From the NCBI GenBank assembly GCA_025935435.1, contig JAICVH010000001.1:1-35452 (forward strand): a stretch of 35,452 nucleotides of DNA, in the 5' to 3' direction. The notes below the pieces were generated by a model that saw only the letters and a list, made by a program, of their open reading frames with translations, ran no database searches and was not told where the DNA came from. The translations under genes were made by a program, and so were the position numbers. Of the stretch, positions 14,383-23,167 are shown in pieces. The DNA comes from Burkholderiales bacterium (GTDB lineage: Bacteria > Pseudomonadota > Gammaproteobacteria > Burkholderiales > Casimicrobiaceae). The stretch's first letter is position 1, and each line of letters opens with the position of its first letter.

Positions 14383-15521
14383 ACCGCGCGCTGCGCGGCG
14401 ATGGGTGCGACGCGTTCGATTCGCAGTTCTGCCAGCGTGTCGCGAATCGCGTTGACGGCGTGGCGCATCTCGTCGGGGCCGATAGCGCCAATGCAACCGA
14501 CGCGAAACGTTTCCACCTGCGTCAGCTTGCCGGGATAGAGAACGAAGCCCTTGTCCCGGACGCTGTCGTAGAACGCCCGAAACGTGTAACGCGGATCAGC
14601 GGGTGCGTGGAAGGTGACGATGATCGGCGCCTGGATCGCCGGATTCAGGAACGGCCGAAAGCCCAGTTCCGCCATGCCGCGCACCAGCGTCTCGTAATTG
14701 CGCGTATAGCGAGCGAGTCGCGCCGGCTGCCCGCCTTCGGTTGCGAAGGCGTCGAGCGCTGCGGCGAGCGCGACGAGCACGTGCGTGGGCGGCGTGTAGC
14801 GCCATTGCGTCGTCTTTTCCATGTACTGCCATTGATCATGCAGATCGAGCGACAGCGACGTGCTGTTGCCGGCGCAGCGCTCGAGCACCGCCTTGCGCGC
14901 GATGACGAAGCCCATGCCGGGCGGGCCTTCGACGCATTTCCCGGACGCCGCGACCAGCGCATCGAACGGCATCGTTTGCGCGTCGATCGGAATGGCGCCG
15001 AACGAACTCATCGCGTCGACGATCAGGCTTTTGCCGTGCCGCGCGACGGTGTCGGCGATTTCGCGCAGCGGGTTCAGGATCCCCGTCGAGGTTTCGCAGT
15101 GCACGAGTCCGACGTGCGTGATCGAGGCGTCCGCCACGAGCAGGCGCTCGACGTCGGCTGCCGTCGTCTGCACGTCCTCGGCCGTCTCGAACACCGAAGC
15201 GCGCCGCCCCATCATCTGCGTCAGCTTCGCGAACCGCTTGCCGTATGCGCCGTTGATCAGCACGAGCATGTGACCGTCGCGCGGCACGAGCGTGTTGACC
15301 GCCGCCTCGACCGAGAACGTGCCGCTGCCCTGCATCGGCACGCAAACGTGCGAATGCTCGGCAGCGACGATCGCCAGCAGCCGCTCGCGCACGACGGCGG
15401 TGATTGCGTTGAAGTTCGAATCCCACGATCCCCAGTCGCGCAGCATGGCCATCCGCGTCGGCAGCGCGGTAGTCAGCGGCCCCGGGGTCAACAGGATCGG
15501 ATCGCGGCTGAAATTGCTCAT
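14376..15521 (-). CDS. phnW: 2-aminoethylphosphonate--pyruvate transaminase
   Basis: Protein of 381 residues, a class V PLP aminotransferase. It transfers the amino group of 2-aminoethylphosphonate to pyruvate, giving phosphonoacetaldehyde and alanine. Family motifs are LLTPGPLTTA at 10-19, GSGTFSVEA, HCETSTGILNP, VDAMSSFGAIPID with D169, and the PLP lysine K195 in AASGKCVEGPPG. The start ATG at 15521 has AAGGA upstream and the protein begins at the conserved SRDPILLTPGP region. It is the last gene of phnS-phnT-phnV-phnW, 19 bases after phnV. Its product is the substrate of PhnY in the divergent operon. There is no phnX (phosphonatase) in the window. Confidence 0.93.
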   Translation of the reverse strand: MSNFSRDPILLTPGPLTTALPTRMAMLRDWGSWDSNFNAITAVVRERLLAIVAAEHSHVCVPMQGSGTFSVEAAVNTLVPRDGHMLVLINGAYGKRFAKLTQMMGRRASVFETAEDVQTTAADVERLLVADASITHVGLVHCETSTGILNPLREIADTVARHGKSLIVDAMSSFGAIPIDAQTMPFDALVAASGKCVEGPPGMGFVIARKAVLERCAGNSTSLSLDLHDQWQYMEKTTQWRYTPPTHVLVALAAALDAFATEGGQPARLARYTRNYETLVRGMAELGFRPFLNPAIQAPIIVTFHAPADPRYTFRAFYDSVRDKGFVLYPGKLTQVETFRVGCIGAIGPDEMRHAVNAIRDTLAELRIERVAPIAAQRAVA

Positions 15522-15540
15522 GGCTCGTTCCTTGGAAGAT

Positions 15541-17277
15541 TCACATCGGCGCACGCCACGCCTGCGTGCGTCGCAGCAGCACCCGCGTCAGCAGCGCATA
15601 GACGATGCACACGACGGTCGATGTCGCAACGATCAGCGTTGCCATCGCCGCGGCGGCGCCGATCTCACCGGACTCGTCCAGGCTCACGATCGCAATCGAT
15701 GCGAGTTTCGTGTCGGGCGAGTACAGGAAGATGACGGCCGACAGCGTCACCATCGCGTTGATGAACAGGTACCGGGCGATATCGAGCACGGCCGGAAGGC
15801 ATACCGGCAGCGTCACGCGCGCGAACGTCTTGTAGAACGGCACCTTGAGCGACGCCGAAACCGCCTCGAACTCGTTGTCGAGCGCCTTCAGCGCCGTCAC
15901 CGCCGTCAGGTGGCTCGACGTGTAGTAGTGGATGATCGTCGAGAGCACCAGGATCGCCATCGTGCCGTAGAGAAAGTTGAATGGGTTGCGCGGCTCGTTG
16001 AAAAAGAAGATGTAGCCGAGACCCAGCACCATGCCCGGCACGGCCATCGGGATCGAAGCCAGCAGGCGGATCGCGCCCCTCGTCGCGTTCATGCCGCGCG
16101 TTTTCTCGATCAGGTAGGCGGTCAGGAACACGAGCAGCGTACCGAACAGCGCGGTCAGGAATCCCAGCTTCACGCTATTGAAATAGCTGTCGATGACGCC
16201 GCCGTCGACGAGCCCGTAGACGTAATGACGCAGGCTGAACGACAGGTCGTACGGCCAGAGCTTGATGAACGACGTGTAGATCGCCATCCCGAGCACCGCG
16301 AGCATCAGCACACTGATGATCGAGCAGTAGATGAACATCGCGGTGTCGAAGCCGCGCGACGGACGCGCGGCGTACGCAACCGCGCGCGACGAGAAGTGCG
16401 ACTGCTGGCTGCGCTGCATGAACGCGTCGACGGTGAACGCGAACACGACCGGCAGCAACAGGATCAGCCCGACGACGGCGCCGCGGTTGAAATTCTGCTG
16501 ACCGATCACCTGTTGATAGATGTCGATCGCAAGCACGTGGAAATTGCCGCCGATCACTTTCGGAATGCCGAAGTCGCTCACCGTGTACGAGAAAACGACC
16601 ATGGCGGCGCTCACGATGCCGTAACGCGCCGACGGCAGCGTGATCGTGAAGAACTTGCGCCACGCCGAGGTGCCGAGCGACTCTGCGGCTTCGAACAGAC
16701 GCCGATCGGCGAGCAGCATCGCCGTGAGGACGATCATCAGCGCGTGGGGAAAGATCGCGTAAGTGGCGCTGATGATGATGCCGATCGGCCCGTAAACCGA
16801 CTGGCCCAGCAGCAGGCCCTTCAACGCACCCTGGTTGCCGAACCACTGGATGAAGGAGATCGCGGCGAGCATCGACGGCGCGAGGATTGGCGTGAGCGCG
16901 ATCAGCCGGAACACGTTGCGACCAGGCATGCAGCTTCGCGTAAGCGCGTAGGCGAAGGTGAACGCGAGCGGCACCGTGATCAGCGTCACCACCGTCGCCA
17001 CCCACAGCGTGTTCCACGCCGACTGCAGCAGCGCGGGCGATTGCAGGTAGGCGCGGAAATGCGCGAGTCCGACGAACGTGCCGTCCTTGTCCTGCACGCT
17101 CTTGACGAGAATCGCCGCGAGCGGCGCGAGCAGGAGCAGCAACAGCGTTGCGCATGCCAGCAGCAGCAGGCCTTGCGCGAGGCGCTGCTGCGGATCGGCA
17201 ATCGGCCGCAGGCGCTCGTCGGGCGGCGCGGGGAACGTCGGAGCGACCGCAGCCATCGTCAGCGTGGCATCGCGCAA
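15541..17277 (-). CDS. phnV: 2-aminoethylphosphonate ABC transporter permease (two fused permease domains)
   Basis: Protein of 578 residues with about twelve membrane helices in two ABC permease halves. Each half carries an EAA loop: EAAESLGTSAWRKFFTITLP at about 197-216 and EAVSASLKVPFYKTFARVTL in the C-terminal half. This fused architecture (ferric-type FbpB layout) is the one usually found with AEP transporters, so one gene replaces separate phnU and phnV subunits. It forms the membrane channel for the PhnS-delivered substrate, powered by PhnT. The ATG at 17277 is the outermost start; a second ATG seven codons later is possible, and neither has a good ribosome-binding site. It is 22 bases behind phnT. 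I use phnV as the nearest gene name. Confidence 0.88.
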   Translation of the reverse strand: MRDATLTMAAVAPTFPAPPDERLRPIADPQQRLAQGLLLLACATLLLLLLAPLAAILVKSVQDKDGTFVGLAHFRAYLQSPALLQSAWNTLWVATVVTLITVPLAFTFAYALTRSCMPGRNVFRLIALTPILAPSMLAAISFIQWFGNQGALKGLLLGQSVYGPIGIIISATYAIFPHALMIVLTAMLLADRRLFEAAESLGTSAWRKFFTITLPSARYGIVSAAMVVFSYTVSDFGIPKVIGGNFHVLAIDIYQQVIGQQNFNRGAVVGLILLLPVVFAFTVDAFMQRSQQSHFSSRAVAYAARPSRGFDTAMFIYCSIISVLMLAVLGMAIYTSFIKLWPYDLSFSLRHYVYGLVDGGVIDSYFNSVKLGFLTALFGTLLVFLTAYLIEKTRGMNATRGAIRLLASIPMAVPGMVLGLGYIFFFNEPRNPFNFLYGTMAILVLSTIIHYYTSSHLTAVTALKALDNEFEAVSASLKVPFYKTFARVTLPVCLPAVLDIARYLFINAMVTLSAVIFLYSPDTKLASIAIVSLDESGEIGAAAAMATLIVATSTVVCIVYALLTRVLLRRTQAWRAPM

Positions 17278-17299
17278 GCACTGCGGATGCGTGAAGCGC

Positions 17300-18370
17300 C
17301 TACAGCACGCGCATGCATTCGCACGGCAGCCCGATCGTCAGTGGCGCCCCGATTTCGAGCGACATGCGATCGAGGCTGTGTCGCGACAGATTGACGAGCA
17401 GCGGTTGCGTCGGCGCACCGGCAAGCGTGACGGTGACAAGGCAGAACGCGCCCAGGAACTCGATCTTCTGAACGGACGCCGGCGCCGCATTCGGGTGCTC
17501 CCTCGCGCTGCCGTTGATCATGACGTCTTCGGGGCGCAGGTACAGCTTGACCGGCGTGCCGGGTGCGAGCTTTTCGCTGCCGAGCGCACCATCCAGCACG
17601 AGATCGCCGACGCGCACGCGGCCGTCACCCTGAGCGACCGCGGTGATGACGTTGACCTTGCCGACGAAATCAGCCACGAAAGCCGTCGCCGGCTCGCGAT
17701 AGATCTGCTGCGGCGTGCCGACCTGCTCGATGCGACCGCGACTCATGACGACGATGTGGTCGGCCATCGACAGCGCCTCTTCCTGATCGTGCGTGACCAT
17801 GATCGTCGTAACGCCGAGACGTTGCTGCAGCGCGCGGATCTCTCCACGCAGGCGCAGTCGTTCGAGCGCGTCAAGCGCCGACAGCGGCTCGTCCAGCAGC
17901 AGCAGGCCGGGCGCGGTCGCGAGCGCGCGTGCAAGCGCGATGCGCTGCTGCTGGCCGCCCGACAACTGGCCGGGATAATGGCCGCCGACATCGGGTAGAC
18001 CAACCAGTTTCAGCAATTCGGCGACGCGCGACTTGATCGCTTCGCGCGCTGCCCGCCGATTGACGAGTCCGTACGCGACGTTATCGAAGATCGTGAGGTT
18101 CGGAAACAGCGCATACGACTGGAACACGATGCCGTAGTCGCGGCGGATCGCAGGCAGCCGCGAGATATCGCGGCTGCCCTGCACGATCGAGCCTTCGTCC
18201 TGCGTCTCGAGTCCTGCGATGATCCGTAGCAGCGTCGTCTTGCCGCAGCCCGACGGTCCGAGAAACGTCACCAGACTGCCGCGCGGGACGTCGAGCGAAA
18301 CACGATCGAGCGCGGTGAAACGCCCGAAGCGTTTGGTGATGCCGGTCAGCGAGAGGTAGGAGTCGGGCAT
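17300..18370 (-). CDS. phnT: 2-aminoethylphosphonate ABC transporter ATP-binding protein
   Basis: Protein of 356 residues. Walker A is GPSGCGKT at 38-45, the signature LSGGQ at 136-140, Walker B LLLLDEP at 156-162, and the switch histidine is in MVTHDQEEAL. A C-terminal TOBE-type domain (about 245-350) follows, as in polyamine, iron and AEP importers. It energises uptake through the fused PhnV permease. I start at the ATG at 18370 (MPDSYLSLTGITKRFG), which has GAGG just upstream; the frame continues further without homology. It lies 25 bases after phnS. Neighbours make AEP the most likely substrate. Confidence 0.9.
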   Translation of the reverse strand: MPDSYLSLTGITKRFGRFTALDRVSLDVPRGSLVTFLGPSGCGKTTLLRIIAGLETQDEGSIVQGSRDISRLPAIRRDYGIVFQSYALFPNLTIFDNVAYGLVNRRAAREAIKSRVAELLKLVGLPDVGGHYPGQLSGGQQQRIALARALATAPGLLLLDEPLSALDALERLRLRGEIRALQQRLGVTTIMVTHDQEEALSMADHIVVMSRGRIEQVGTPQQIYREPATAFVADFVGKVNVITAVAQGDGRVRVGDLVLDGALGSEKLAPGTPVKLYLRPEDVMINGSAREHPNAAPASVQKIEFLGAFCLVTVTLAGAPTQPLLVNLSRHSLDRMSLEIGAPLTIGLPCECMRVL

Positions 18371-18395
18371 GAACCTCGATCCTCGATCCTCGCAG

Positions 18396-19430
18396 CTATT
18401 TCGGCAACGACTTCCCGTTATACCGCTTCGTCCACTCGGCAAGGATCTTGTCGCGGTTCTTCGCTTCCCAATCGAAGTCGTTCTTGATCAGGCGCTTCTC
18501 GTAGTCGGCGGGCATGAATTCGAGCGGTTTCGACATGCCCGGCATCGCAACGACGGCGAAGTTGTTGGCGAACAGCGCCATCGCCTCGGGCGTCGCGAGC
18601 CAGTCCATCAGCTTCTTCGCGGCGTCCATCTTCTTCGTGCCTTTGACGATGCCGCTCGCCTCGAGGTCCCACCCGAGTCCTTCGCTCGGAAAGACGATGT
18701 CGATCGGCGCTCCCGATTTCTTCGTCGCGACTGCGCGGTACTCGAAGGAGATGCCGATGGGAAATTCACCCGCGCCCGCCTGGCGGCACGGCTGCGAGCC
18801 CGAGTGCGTATAGACGCCGACATTCTCGTGCAGTGCATCCATGAATTTCCACGCATCCGCCTCACCCCACATCTGCAGCCAGCCGGCGACGTCGAGGAAG
18901 CCGGTGCCGGACGACGCCGGATTCGGCATGACGATCTTGCCCTTGTATACGGGCTTCGTCAGGTCCTTCCAGCTCGCCGGCTTCGGCAGGTTCTGCTTTT
19001 GTGCTTCGACGGTGTTGAAGCAGACGGCGGCACCGTAGATGTCCATGCCGACCCAGCGCGGCGGGTTCTGCGTGTCACGGTACGCTGCCGGGATCTTGTC
19101 GACGCCCTTGGGCGCGTACGGCTCGAGCATCCCCTCGAGTGCGAACACGGCAAGACTCGATGCGGACGTTCCGATGATGATGTCGGCCTGCGGATTGGCC
19201 TTCTCCGCCAGGATCTTCGCGGTGATGACGCCGGTCGAATCGCGGGTGAATTTGAGCTCGACGTCCGGGTACGCCTTGTTGAACGCCGCCTCGTATGCCT
19301 TGATCTGATCGGTCTCGAGTGCGGTGTAAACGTTGAGTTGCGTCTTCTGCGCGGCGACCTGCGCTGCGCCGAGCGCGAATCCGATTCCCGCGACTGCCGA
19401 CCACCAACGCAAGCGCTGCTGCGATGCCAT
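18396..19430 (-). CDS. phnS: 2-aminoethylphosphonate ABC transporter substrate-binding protein
   Basis: Protein of 344 residues with a signal peptide of about 27 residues ending AAQVAAQ, so it is periplasmic. The mature protein begins TQLNVYTALETDQIKAYEAAF, the usual opening of ferric/AEP-type binding proteins, and contains IIIGTSASSLAVFA, MPNPASSGTGFLDVAGWLQ and GIVKGTKKMDAAKKLMDWL. It delivers AEP to PhnV/PhnT. GAGGAG stands six bases before the ATG, so the start is well supported. It is the first gene of the minus-strand operon and diverges from phnR; the 215 bases between them hold two dyads and a promoter. Confidence 0.92.
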   Translation of the reverse strand: MASQQRLRWWSAVAGIGFALGAAQVAAQKTQLNVYTALETDQIKAYEAAFNKAYPDVELKFTRDSTGVITAKILAEKANPQADIIIGTSASSLAVFALEGMLEPYAPKGVDKIPAAYRDTQNPPRWVGMDIYGAAVCFNTVEAQKQNLPKPASWKDLTKPVYKGKIVMPNPASSGTGFLDVAGWLQMWGEADAWKFMDALHENVGVYTHSGSQPCRQAGAGEFPIGISFEYRAVATKKSGAPIDIVFPSEGLGWDLEASGIVKGTKKMDAAKKLMDWLATPEAMALFANNFAVVAMPGMSKPLEFMPADYEKRLIKNDFDWEAKNRDKILAEWTKRYNGKSLPK

Positions 19431-19466
19431 CGTATGCTCCTCGTTTGTGACGTTGGGCGAATGTCG

Positions 19467-19487
19467 CCGGCCGGTCGAACCAGCCGG
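19467..19487. promoter_or_regulatory. 21-base near-perfect palindrome upstream of phnS
   Basis: Nine-base arms at 19467-19475 and 19479-19487 match at eight positions around a CGA centre; the core reads CGGTCGAACCAG. GGT-N3-ACC resembles the TGGT/ACCA pattern bound by FadR-type GntR regulators. It lies 36 bases before the phnS start, where a regulator could control the transport operon. Confidence 0.4.
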
Positions 19488-19604
19488 TCGTTGTTACCAA
19501 AACTCGCGGATGCTACGCGCGAACGACGCGACGGCGCAATGGCGTCGACGCGCTTTCATCACGCATCCAGTCGCATCGTCGTTCCTGCGCTTTCGACCGA
19601 TTGC

Positions 19605-19639
19605 AGATTGTTGACAATCTACACGCTGCATCGTCTAAT
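19605..19639 (+). promoter_or_regulatory. Sigma-70 promoter of phnR overlapped by a 16-base perfect dyad
   Basis: TTGACA at 19611-19616 is a perfect -35 and TCTAAT at 19634-19639 matches the -10 at five of six; the spacer is 17 bases. AGATTGTTGACAATCT at 19605-19620 is a perfect inverted repeat (7-base arms) covering the -35. TTGT-N2-ACAA fits the GT/AC pattern of FCD-type GntR operators, so PhnR probably represses its own operon here. The GTG start of phnR is six bases after the -10. Confidence 0.65.
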
Positions 19640-19645
19640 GGCAAC

Positions 19646-20473
19646 GTGCTGAAGTCGCCGACCTCTCGCAGCCGCGGACGCACGTCCCCCGCGGCGGCTA
19701 CACCGCTGCGGGCCGCGCCGGCGCGCATTCCTGCCAACGACGCGAGCGCGCGTCGAGCGTCGAATCGCGCCGTCGGCGACGACCACCCGATCGCCCTTCT
19801 GCAGGCCCATTCGTTGCCCGCGCTCGTGCAGCGCGAAATCGAACGGATGATTCTCGCCGGCGATCTCGCTGCGGGCGCACAGGTGCGCGAAGCGGAAGTC
19901 GCGCGCATGCTCGGCGTTTCGAGAGGTCCCGTGCGCGAAGCGTTTCGGGCGCTCGAGGAATCTGGGCTCGTGCGCCTCGAGAAGAACCGCGGCGTGTTCG
20001 TGCGGCAGATCAGCGTCGCCGAAGCGGACGACATCTTCGAGCTGCGGGCCGTGCTTGACGAGTTCGCCGGCCGGCGCGCAGCACAGAATGCCGACGCGTC
20101 GCAGGCGGCCGAGCTTTGTGCGCTCACCGATCGCATGGAAAAAGCGGTCGGCCGCGGCGACGTCGACGGCTACCACAGCGCCAACGTCGCGTTCCATGAC
20201 CGCATCGTTCAACTCGCGGGCAATCCGAAGCTGACGCTGCTCTATCGGCGCCTGGTCAACGAACTGCATCTGCACCGCCGGGCGGCACTCGGTCAGGCGG
20301 GCATCCTGCCCGTATCGATGCGCGAACATCGCGCGATCGTCGAGCATATCGCCGCACGCCAAGCCGCTGCCGCCGGCCGCGCGCTTTACGAACATGCGAT
20401 GGCGAGTCGCGACCGCGTCCATCGCAGCCGCGTCGACACCAGCGCGGCGCCACGATCCCGCAAGGCCCGATGA
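19646..20473 (+). CDS. phnR: GntR-family (FCD) regulator of phosphonate utilisation
   Basis: Protein of 275 residues from the GTG at 19646. A winged helix-turn-helix (about 55-120) contains QREIERMILAGDL, EVARMLGVSRGPVREAFRAL and GLVRLEKNRGVFVRQIS; the FCD ligand domain follows (about 125-255) with AFHDRIVQLAGNPKL. Linked to AEP genes on both sides, it matches the regulator usually annotated with AEP transport clusters. The start is uncertain: the frame opens at a TTG at 19601, but that lies upstream of the promoter -35, and the GTG at 19646 fits the predicted transcript start. About 50 basic, low-complexity residues precede the HTH, so a later start is also possible. Its stop overlaps phnA by ATGA. 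It would sense AEP or a pathway intermediate. Confidence 0.82.
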   Translation: MLKSPTSRSRGRTSPAAATPLRAAPARIPANDASARRASNRAVGDDHPIALLQAHSLPALVQREIERMILAGDLAAGAQVREAEVARMLGVSRGPVREAFRALEESGLVRLEKNRGVFVRQISVAEADDIFELRAVLDEFAGRRAAQNADASQAAELCALTDRMEKAVGRGDVDGYHSANVAFHDRIVQLAGNPKLTLLYRRLVNELHLHRRAALGQAGILPVSMREHRAIVEHIAARQAAAAGRALYEHAMASRDRVHRSRVDTSAAPRSRKAR

Positions 20474-21687
20474 AGGAAATTGCCGTCAATGGCCGCACGT
20501 ATCGCTGGCCACAGCAACCGCTCGTCGTCGTCTGTGTCGACGGCTGCGAGCCGGATTATGTGAACCAGGCGATTGCCGCGGGCAGTGCGCCGTGGATGGC
20601 CGCGCTGGATGGCCGCGGCACTTGCCTGACGGCGGATTGCGTCGTGCCTTCGTTCACCAACCCGAACAACCTCTCGATCGTCACCGGCGCGCCGCCATCG
20701 GTGCACGGCATCTGCGGCAATTACTTTTTCGACGCCGACGCGCAGGCCGAAGTGATGATGAACGACCCGCGGTACCTGCGGGCGGGAACGATCCTCGCGG
20801 CGTTCGCCGACGCCGGAGCCAAGGTCGTCGTGATTACCGCCAAGGACAAGCTGCGCGCGTTGCTCGGGCATCGCCTGCGCGGCATCTGCTTCTCCGCCGA
20901 ACGCGCCGATCAGGTGACGCTCGAAGCGAACGGCATCACGGACGTCCTGTCGCTTGCCGGCATGCCGTTGCCGTCCGTGTACAGCGCCGAATTGTCCGAG
21001 TTCGTGTTCGCGGCGGGTTGCGCACTGCTGGAGCGCGAGCGACCGGACATCATGTACCTGTCGACGACCGACTACGTCCAGCACAAGCACGCGCCCGGAA
21101 CGCCGCAGGCAAACGCGTTCACCGGCATGCTCGACCGCTATCTGGCGCGACTCGACGCGGCGGGGGCCACGGTCGTGTTCACCGCCGACCATGGGATGAA
21201 CGCCAAGACGGACGCCTTCGGGCGACCGAACATCGTGTTCCTGCAGGACGTGCTCGATGCGGCGTTCGGGGACGGAACCACCCGCGTGATCCTGCCGATC
21301 ACCGATCCGTACGTCGTCCATCATGGCGCGCTCGGGTCGTATGCGACCGTCTACGTCAACGCGGGACCCTCGATCGAGCGCGTCCGCGAGCGGATCGCCG
21401 CGCTGCCAGGTATCGACCTGGTACTGCTGAGAAAAGCCGCCTGTGCACGTTTCGAGCTTCCCGAGAACCGCGTGGGCGATCTGGTGGTCGTATCGGAGAG
21501 GCTCACGGTTATCGGCAGCAGCCGTTCCCGGCACGACCTGTCGGGCCTCGACGCCCCGCTGCGCTCCCACGGCGGCATTTCGGAGCAACGCGTACCCCTG
21601 ATCGCCAACCGACCGGCGCCTGCCCTGCCGTCGCGGCGCTGGCGGAACTTCGACGCGTTCGACCTTGGACTCAATCACCTGACATGA
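20470..21687 (+). CDS. phnA: Phosphonoacetate hydrolase
   Basis: Protein of 405 residues of the alkaline phosphatase / nucleotide pyrophosphatase superfamily. It splits phosphonoacetate to acetate and phosphate using two zinc ions. Expected active-site residues are D24 (VCVDGCEPDY), nucleophile T63 (VPSFTNPNN), D201 and H205 (TTDYVQHKH), D240 and H241 (FTADHGM), and a C-terminal His in LRSHGGISEQ. Spacing agrees with the well-studied Sinorhizobium enzyme. The start ATG overlaps the phnR stop and has AAGG four bases upstream. phnY follows after 13 bases. Together with PhnW and PhnY it completes the oxidative AEP route, as opposed to the PhnX route. This is not the E. coli gene once called phnA (yjdM). 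Confidence 0.93.
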   Translation: MKEIAVNGRTYRWPQQPLVVVCVDGCEPDYVNQAIAAGSAPWMAALDGRGTCLTADCVVPSFTNPNNLSIVTGAPPSVHGICGNYFFDADAQAEVMMNDPRYLRAGTILAAFADAGAKVVVITAKDKLRALLGHRLRGICFSAERADQVTLEANGITDVLSLAGMPLPSVYSAELSEFVFAAGCALLERERPDIMYLSTTDYVQHKHAPGTPQANAFTGMLDRYLARLDAAGATVVFTADHGMNAKTDAFGRPNIVFLQDVLDAAFGDGTTRVILPITDPYVVHHGALGSYATVYVNAGPSIERVRERIAALPGIDLVLLRKAACARFELPENRVGDLVVVSERLTVIGSSRSRHDLSGLDAPLRSHGGISEQRVPLIANRPAPALPSRRWRNFDAFDLGLNHLT

Positions 21688-21700
21688 CGCCGGATTCTCG

Positions 21701-23161
21701 ATGCTAACCGCGGCTGCCTCCGCACCGGCCGTACGCGCCGCCCCACGCGCTGAAGCGATGCGCATTGCCGGCGAGCGCGTGCATGCCGCGCGCACGCTGG
21801 AAGTCTTCAATCCGTATACGAACGACGTGGTCGGCACGGTACCGCGCGCGTCGATCGATGACGTTCGCCGCGCGTTTGCCATCGCACGTGCGTACAAGCC
21901 GCGGCTCACGCGCTTCGAGCGTTACGAGATCTGCCGCCGCGCAAGCGAGCTGATCCGGAACCGGGCCACCGAGCTGTCGGCGCTCATCACCGCCGAGTGC
22001 GGGATCTGCGTCAAGGATTCGCTTTACGAGGTTGGACGTGCCTGCGACGTGTTCACGTTCGCAGGGAACGCAGCGTTGCAGGATGACGGCCAGGTGTTTT
22101 CGTGCGATCTCACGCCGCACGGGAAGTCGCGCAAGGTTTACACGCTGCGCGAGCCGTTGCTGGGTGTCATCTCCGCGATCACGCCATTCAACCATCCACT
22201 GAACCAGGTCGCGCACAAGATCGCACCGTCGATCGCCACCAACAATCGGATGGTGCTGAAGCCGACCGAAAAGACGCCGTTGTCCGCGCTCGTTCTTGCC
22301 GACATCCTGTACGAAGCCGGGCTGCCGCCGCCGATGCTGTCGATCGTCACCGGCGACCCGCGCGAAATCGCCGACGAGATGCTCGTCAATCCCGACGTCG
22401 ACCTGGTCACGTTCACCGGCGGCGTCGCCGTCGGCAAGTACATCGCGGGCAAGGCCGTCTACAAGCGGCAAGTCCTCGAACTCGGCGGCAACGACCCGAT
22501 CATCGTGATGGAGGATGCCGACATCGACGAGGCGGCCACGCTTGCGGCAGTCGGTTCCTACAAGAATTCGGGCCAGCGTTGCACGGCGGTGAAACGAATG
22601 CTCGTGCACGAGCGCGTCGCCGATGCGTTCGTCGAGCGACTGCTCGCGCGGACGCGCGCATGGACCTACGGCAATCCCGCCGACCCGAAGGTCGACATGG
22701 GTACGGTGATCGACGAAGCCGCCGCGGTCACCTTTCAGTCGAAAGTGCGCGCGGCCATCGAACAGGGTGCGGCGCTGCTCGCTGGCAACGAGCGCCAAGG
22801 CGCGCTCTATTCGCCGACGGTCCTCGACCGTGTTACGCCCGACATGGACGTCGTGCGCACCGAGACGTTCGGCCCCGTGTCACCGGTCATTCGCATCAAG
22901 GACATCGACGACGCGATCCGCGTGTCGAACGGCACCGCGTATGGATTGTCGTCGTCCGTCTGCACGAACCGGCTCGACTACATCACCCGCTTCGTGAGCG
23001 AGCTGCAGGTGGGTACGGTCAACGTGCGCGAAGTGCCGGGCTATCGCCTCGAGCTGACGCCGTTCGGCGGCATCAAGGACTCCGGACTCGGATACAAGGA
23101 AGGTGTGCAGGAAGCGATGAAAAGCTTCACCAACGTCAAGACGTATTCGCTGCCCTGGTAG
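21701..23161 (+). CDS. phnY: Phosphonoacetaldehyde dehydrogenase
   Basis: Protein of 486 residues of the aldehyde dehydrogenase superfamily. It oxidises phosphonoacetaldehyde to phosphonoacetate with NAD. Catalytic residues are N164 in TPFNHP, E260 in VLELGGND and C294 in NSGQRCTAVKR. The C-terminal REVPGYRLELTPFGGIKDSG is typical of the PhnY branch. It sits between phnA and the Na/Pi transporter (13 and 6 bases apart), so it is clearly in the same transcript. It is distinct from the other aldehyde dehydrogenase at 6792, which has a different active-site context (GQSCC). Confidence 0.93.
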   Translation: MLTAAASAPAVRAAPRAEAMRIAGERVHAARTLEVFNPYTNDVVGTVPRASIDDVRRAFAIARAYKPRLTRFERYEICRRASELIRNRATELSALITAECGICVKDSLYEVGRACDVFTFAGNAALQDDGQVFSCDLTPHGKSRKVYTLREPLLGVISAITPFNHPLNQVAHKIAPSIATNNRMVLKPTEKTPLSALVLADILYEAGLPPPMLSIVTGDPREIADEMLVNPDVDLVTFTGGVAVGKYIAGKAVYKRQVLELGGNDPIIVMEDADIDEAATLAAVGSYKNSGQRCTAVKRMLVHERVADAFVERLLARTRAWTYGNPADPKVDMGTVIDEAAAVTFQSKVRAAIEQGAALLAGNERQGALYSPTVLDRVTPDMDVVRTETFGPVSPVIRIKDIDDAIRVSNGTAYGLSSSVCTNRLDYITRFVSELQVGTVNVREVPGYRLELTPFGGIKDSGLGYKEGVQEAMKSFTNVKTYSLPW

Positions 23162-23167
23162 GTCGCA

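Noticed and set aside
15292..17394. Plus-strand open frame of 700 codons opposite phnV and part of phnW
   Set aside because: Composition is almost only Arg, Gln, Asp, His and Glu repeats, the reverse image of a hydrophobic permease; the minus-strand genes carry all family motifs.
19601..19603. TTG at 19601 as the start of phnR
   Set aside because: It lies upstream of the strong promoter -35 at 19611, so the transcript would not contain it.
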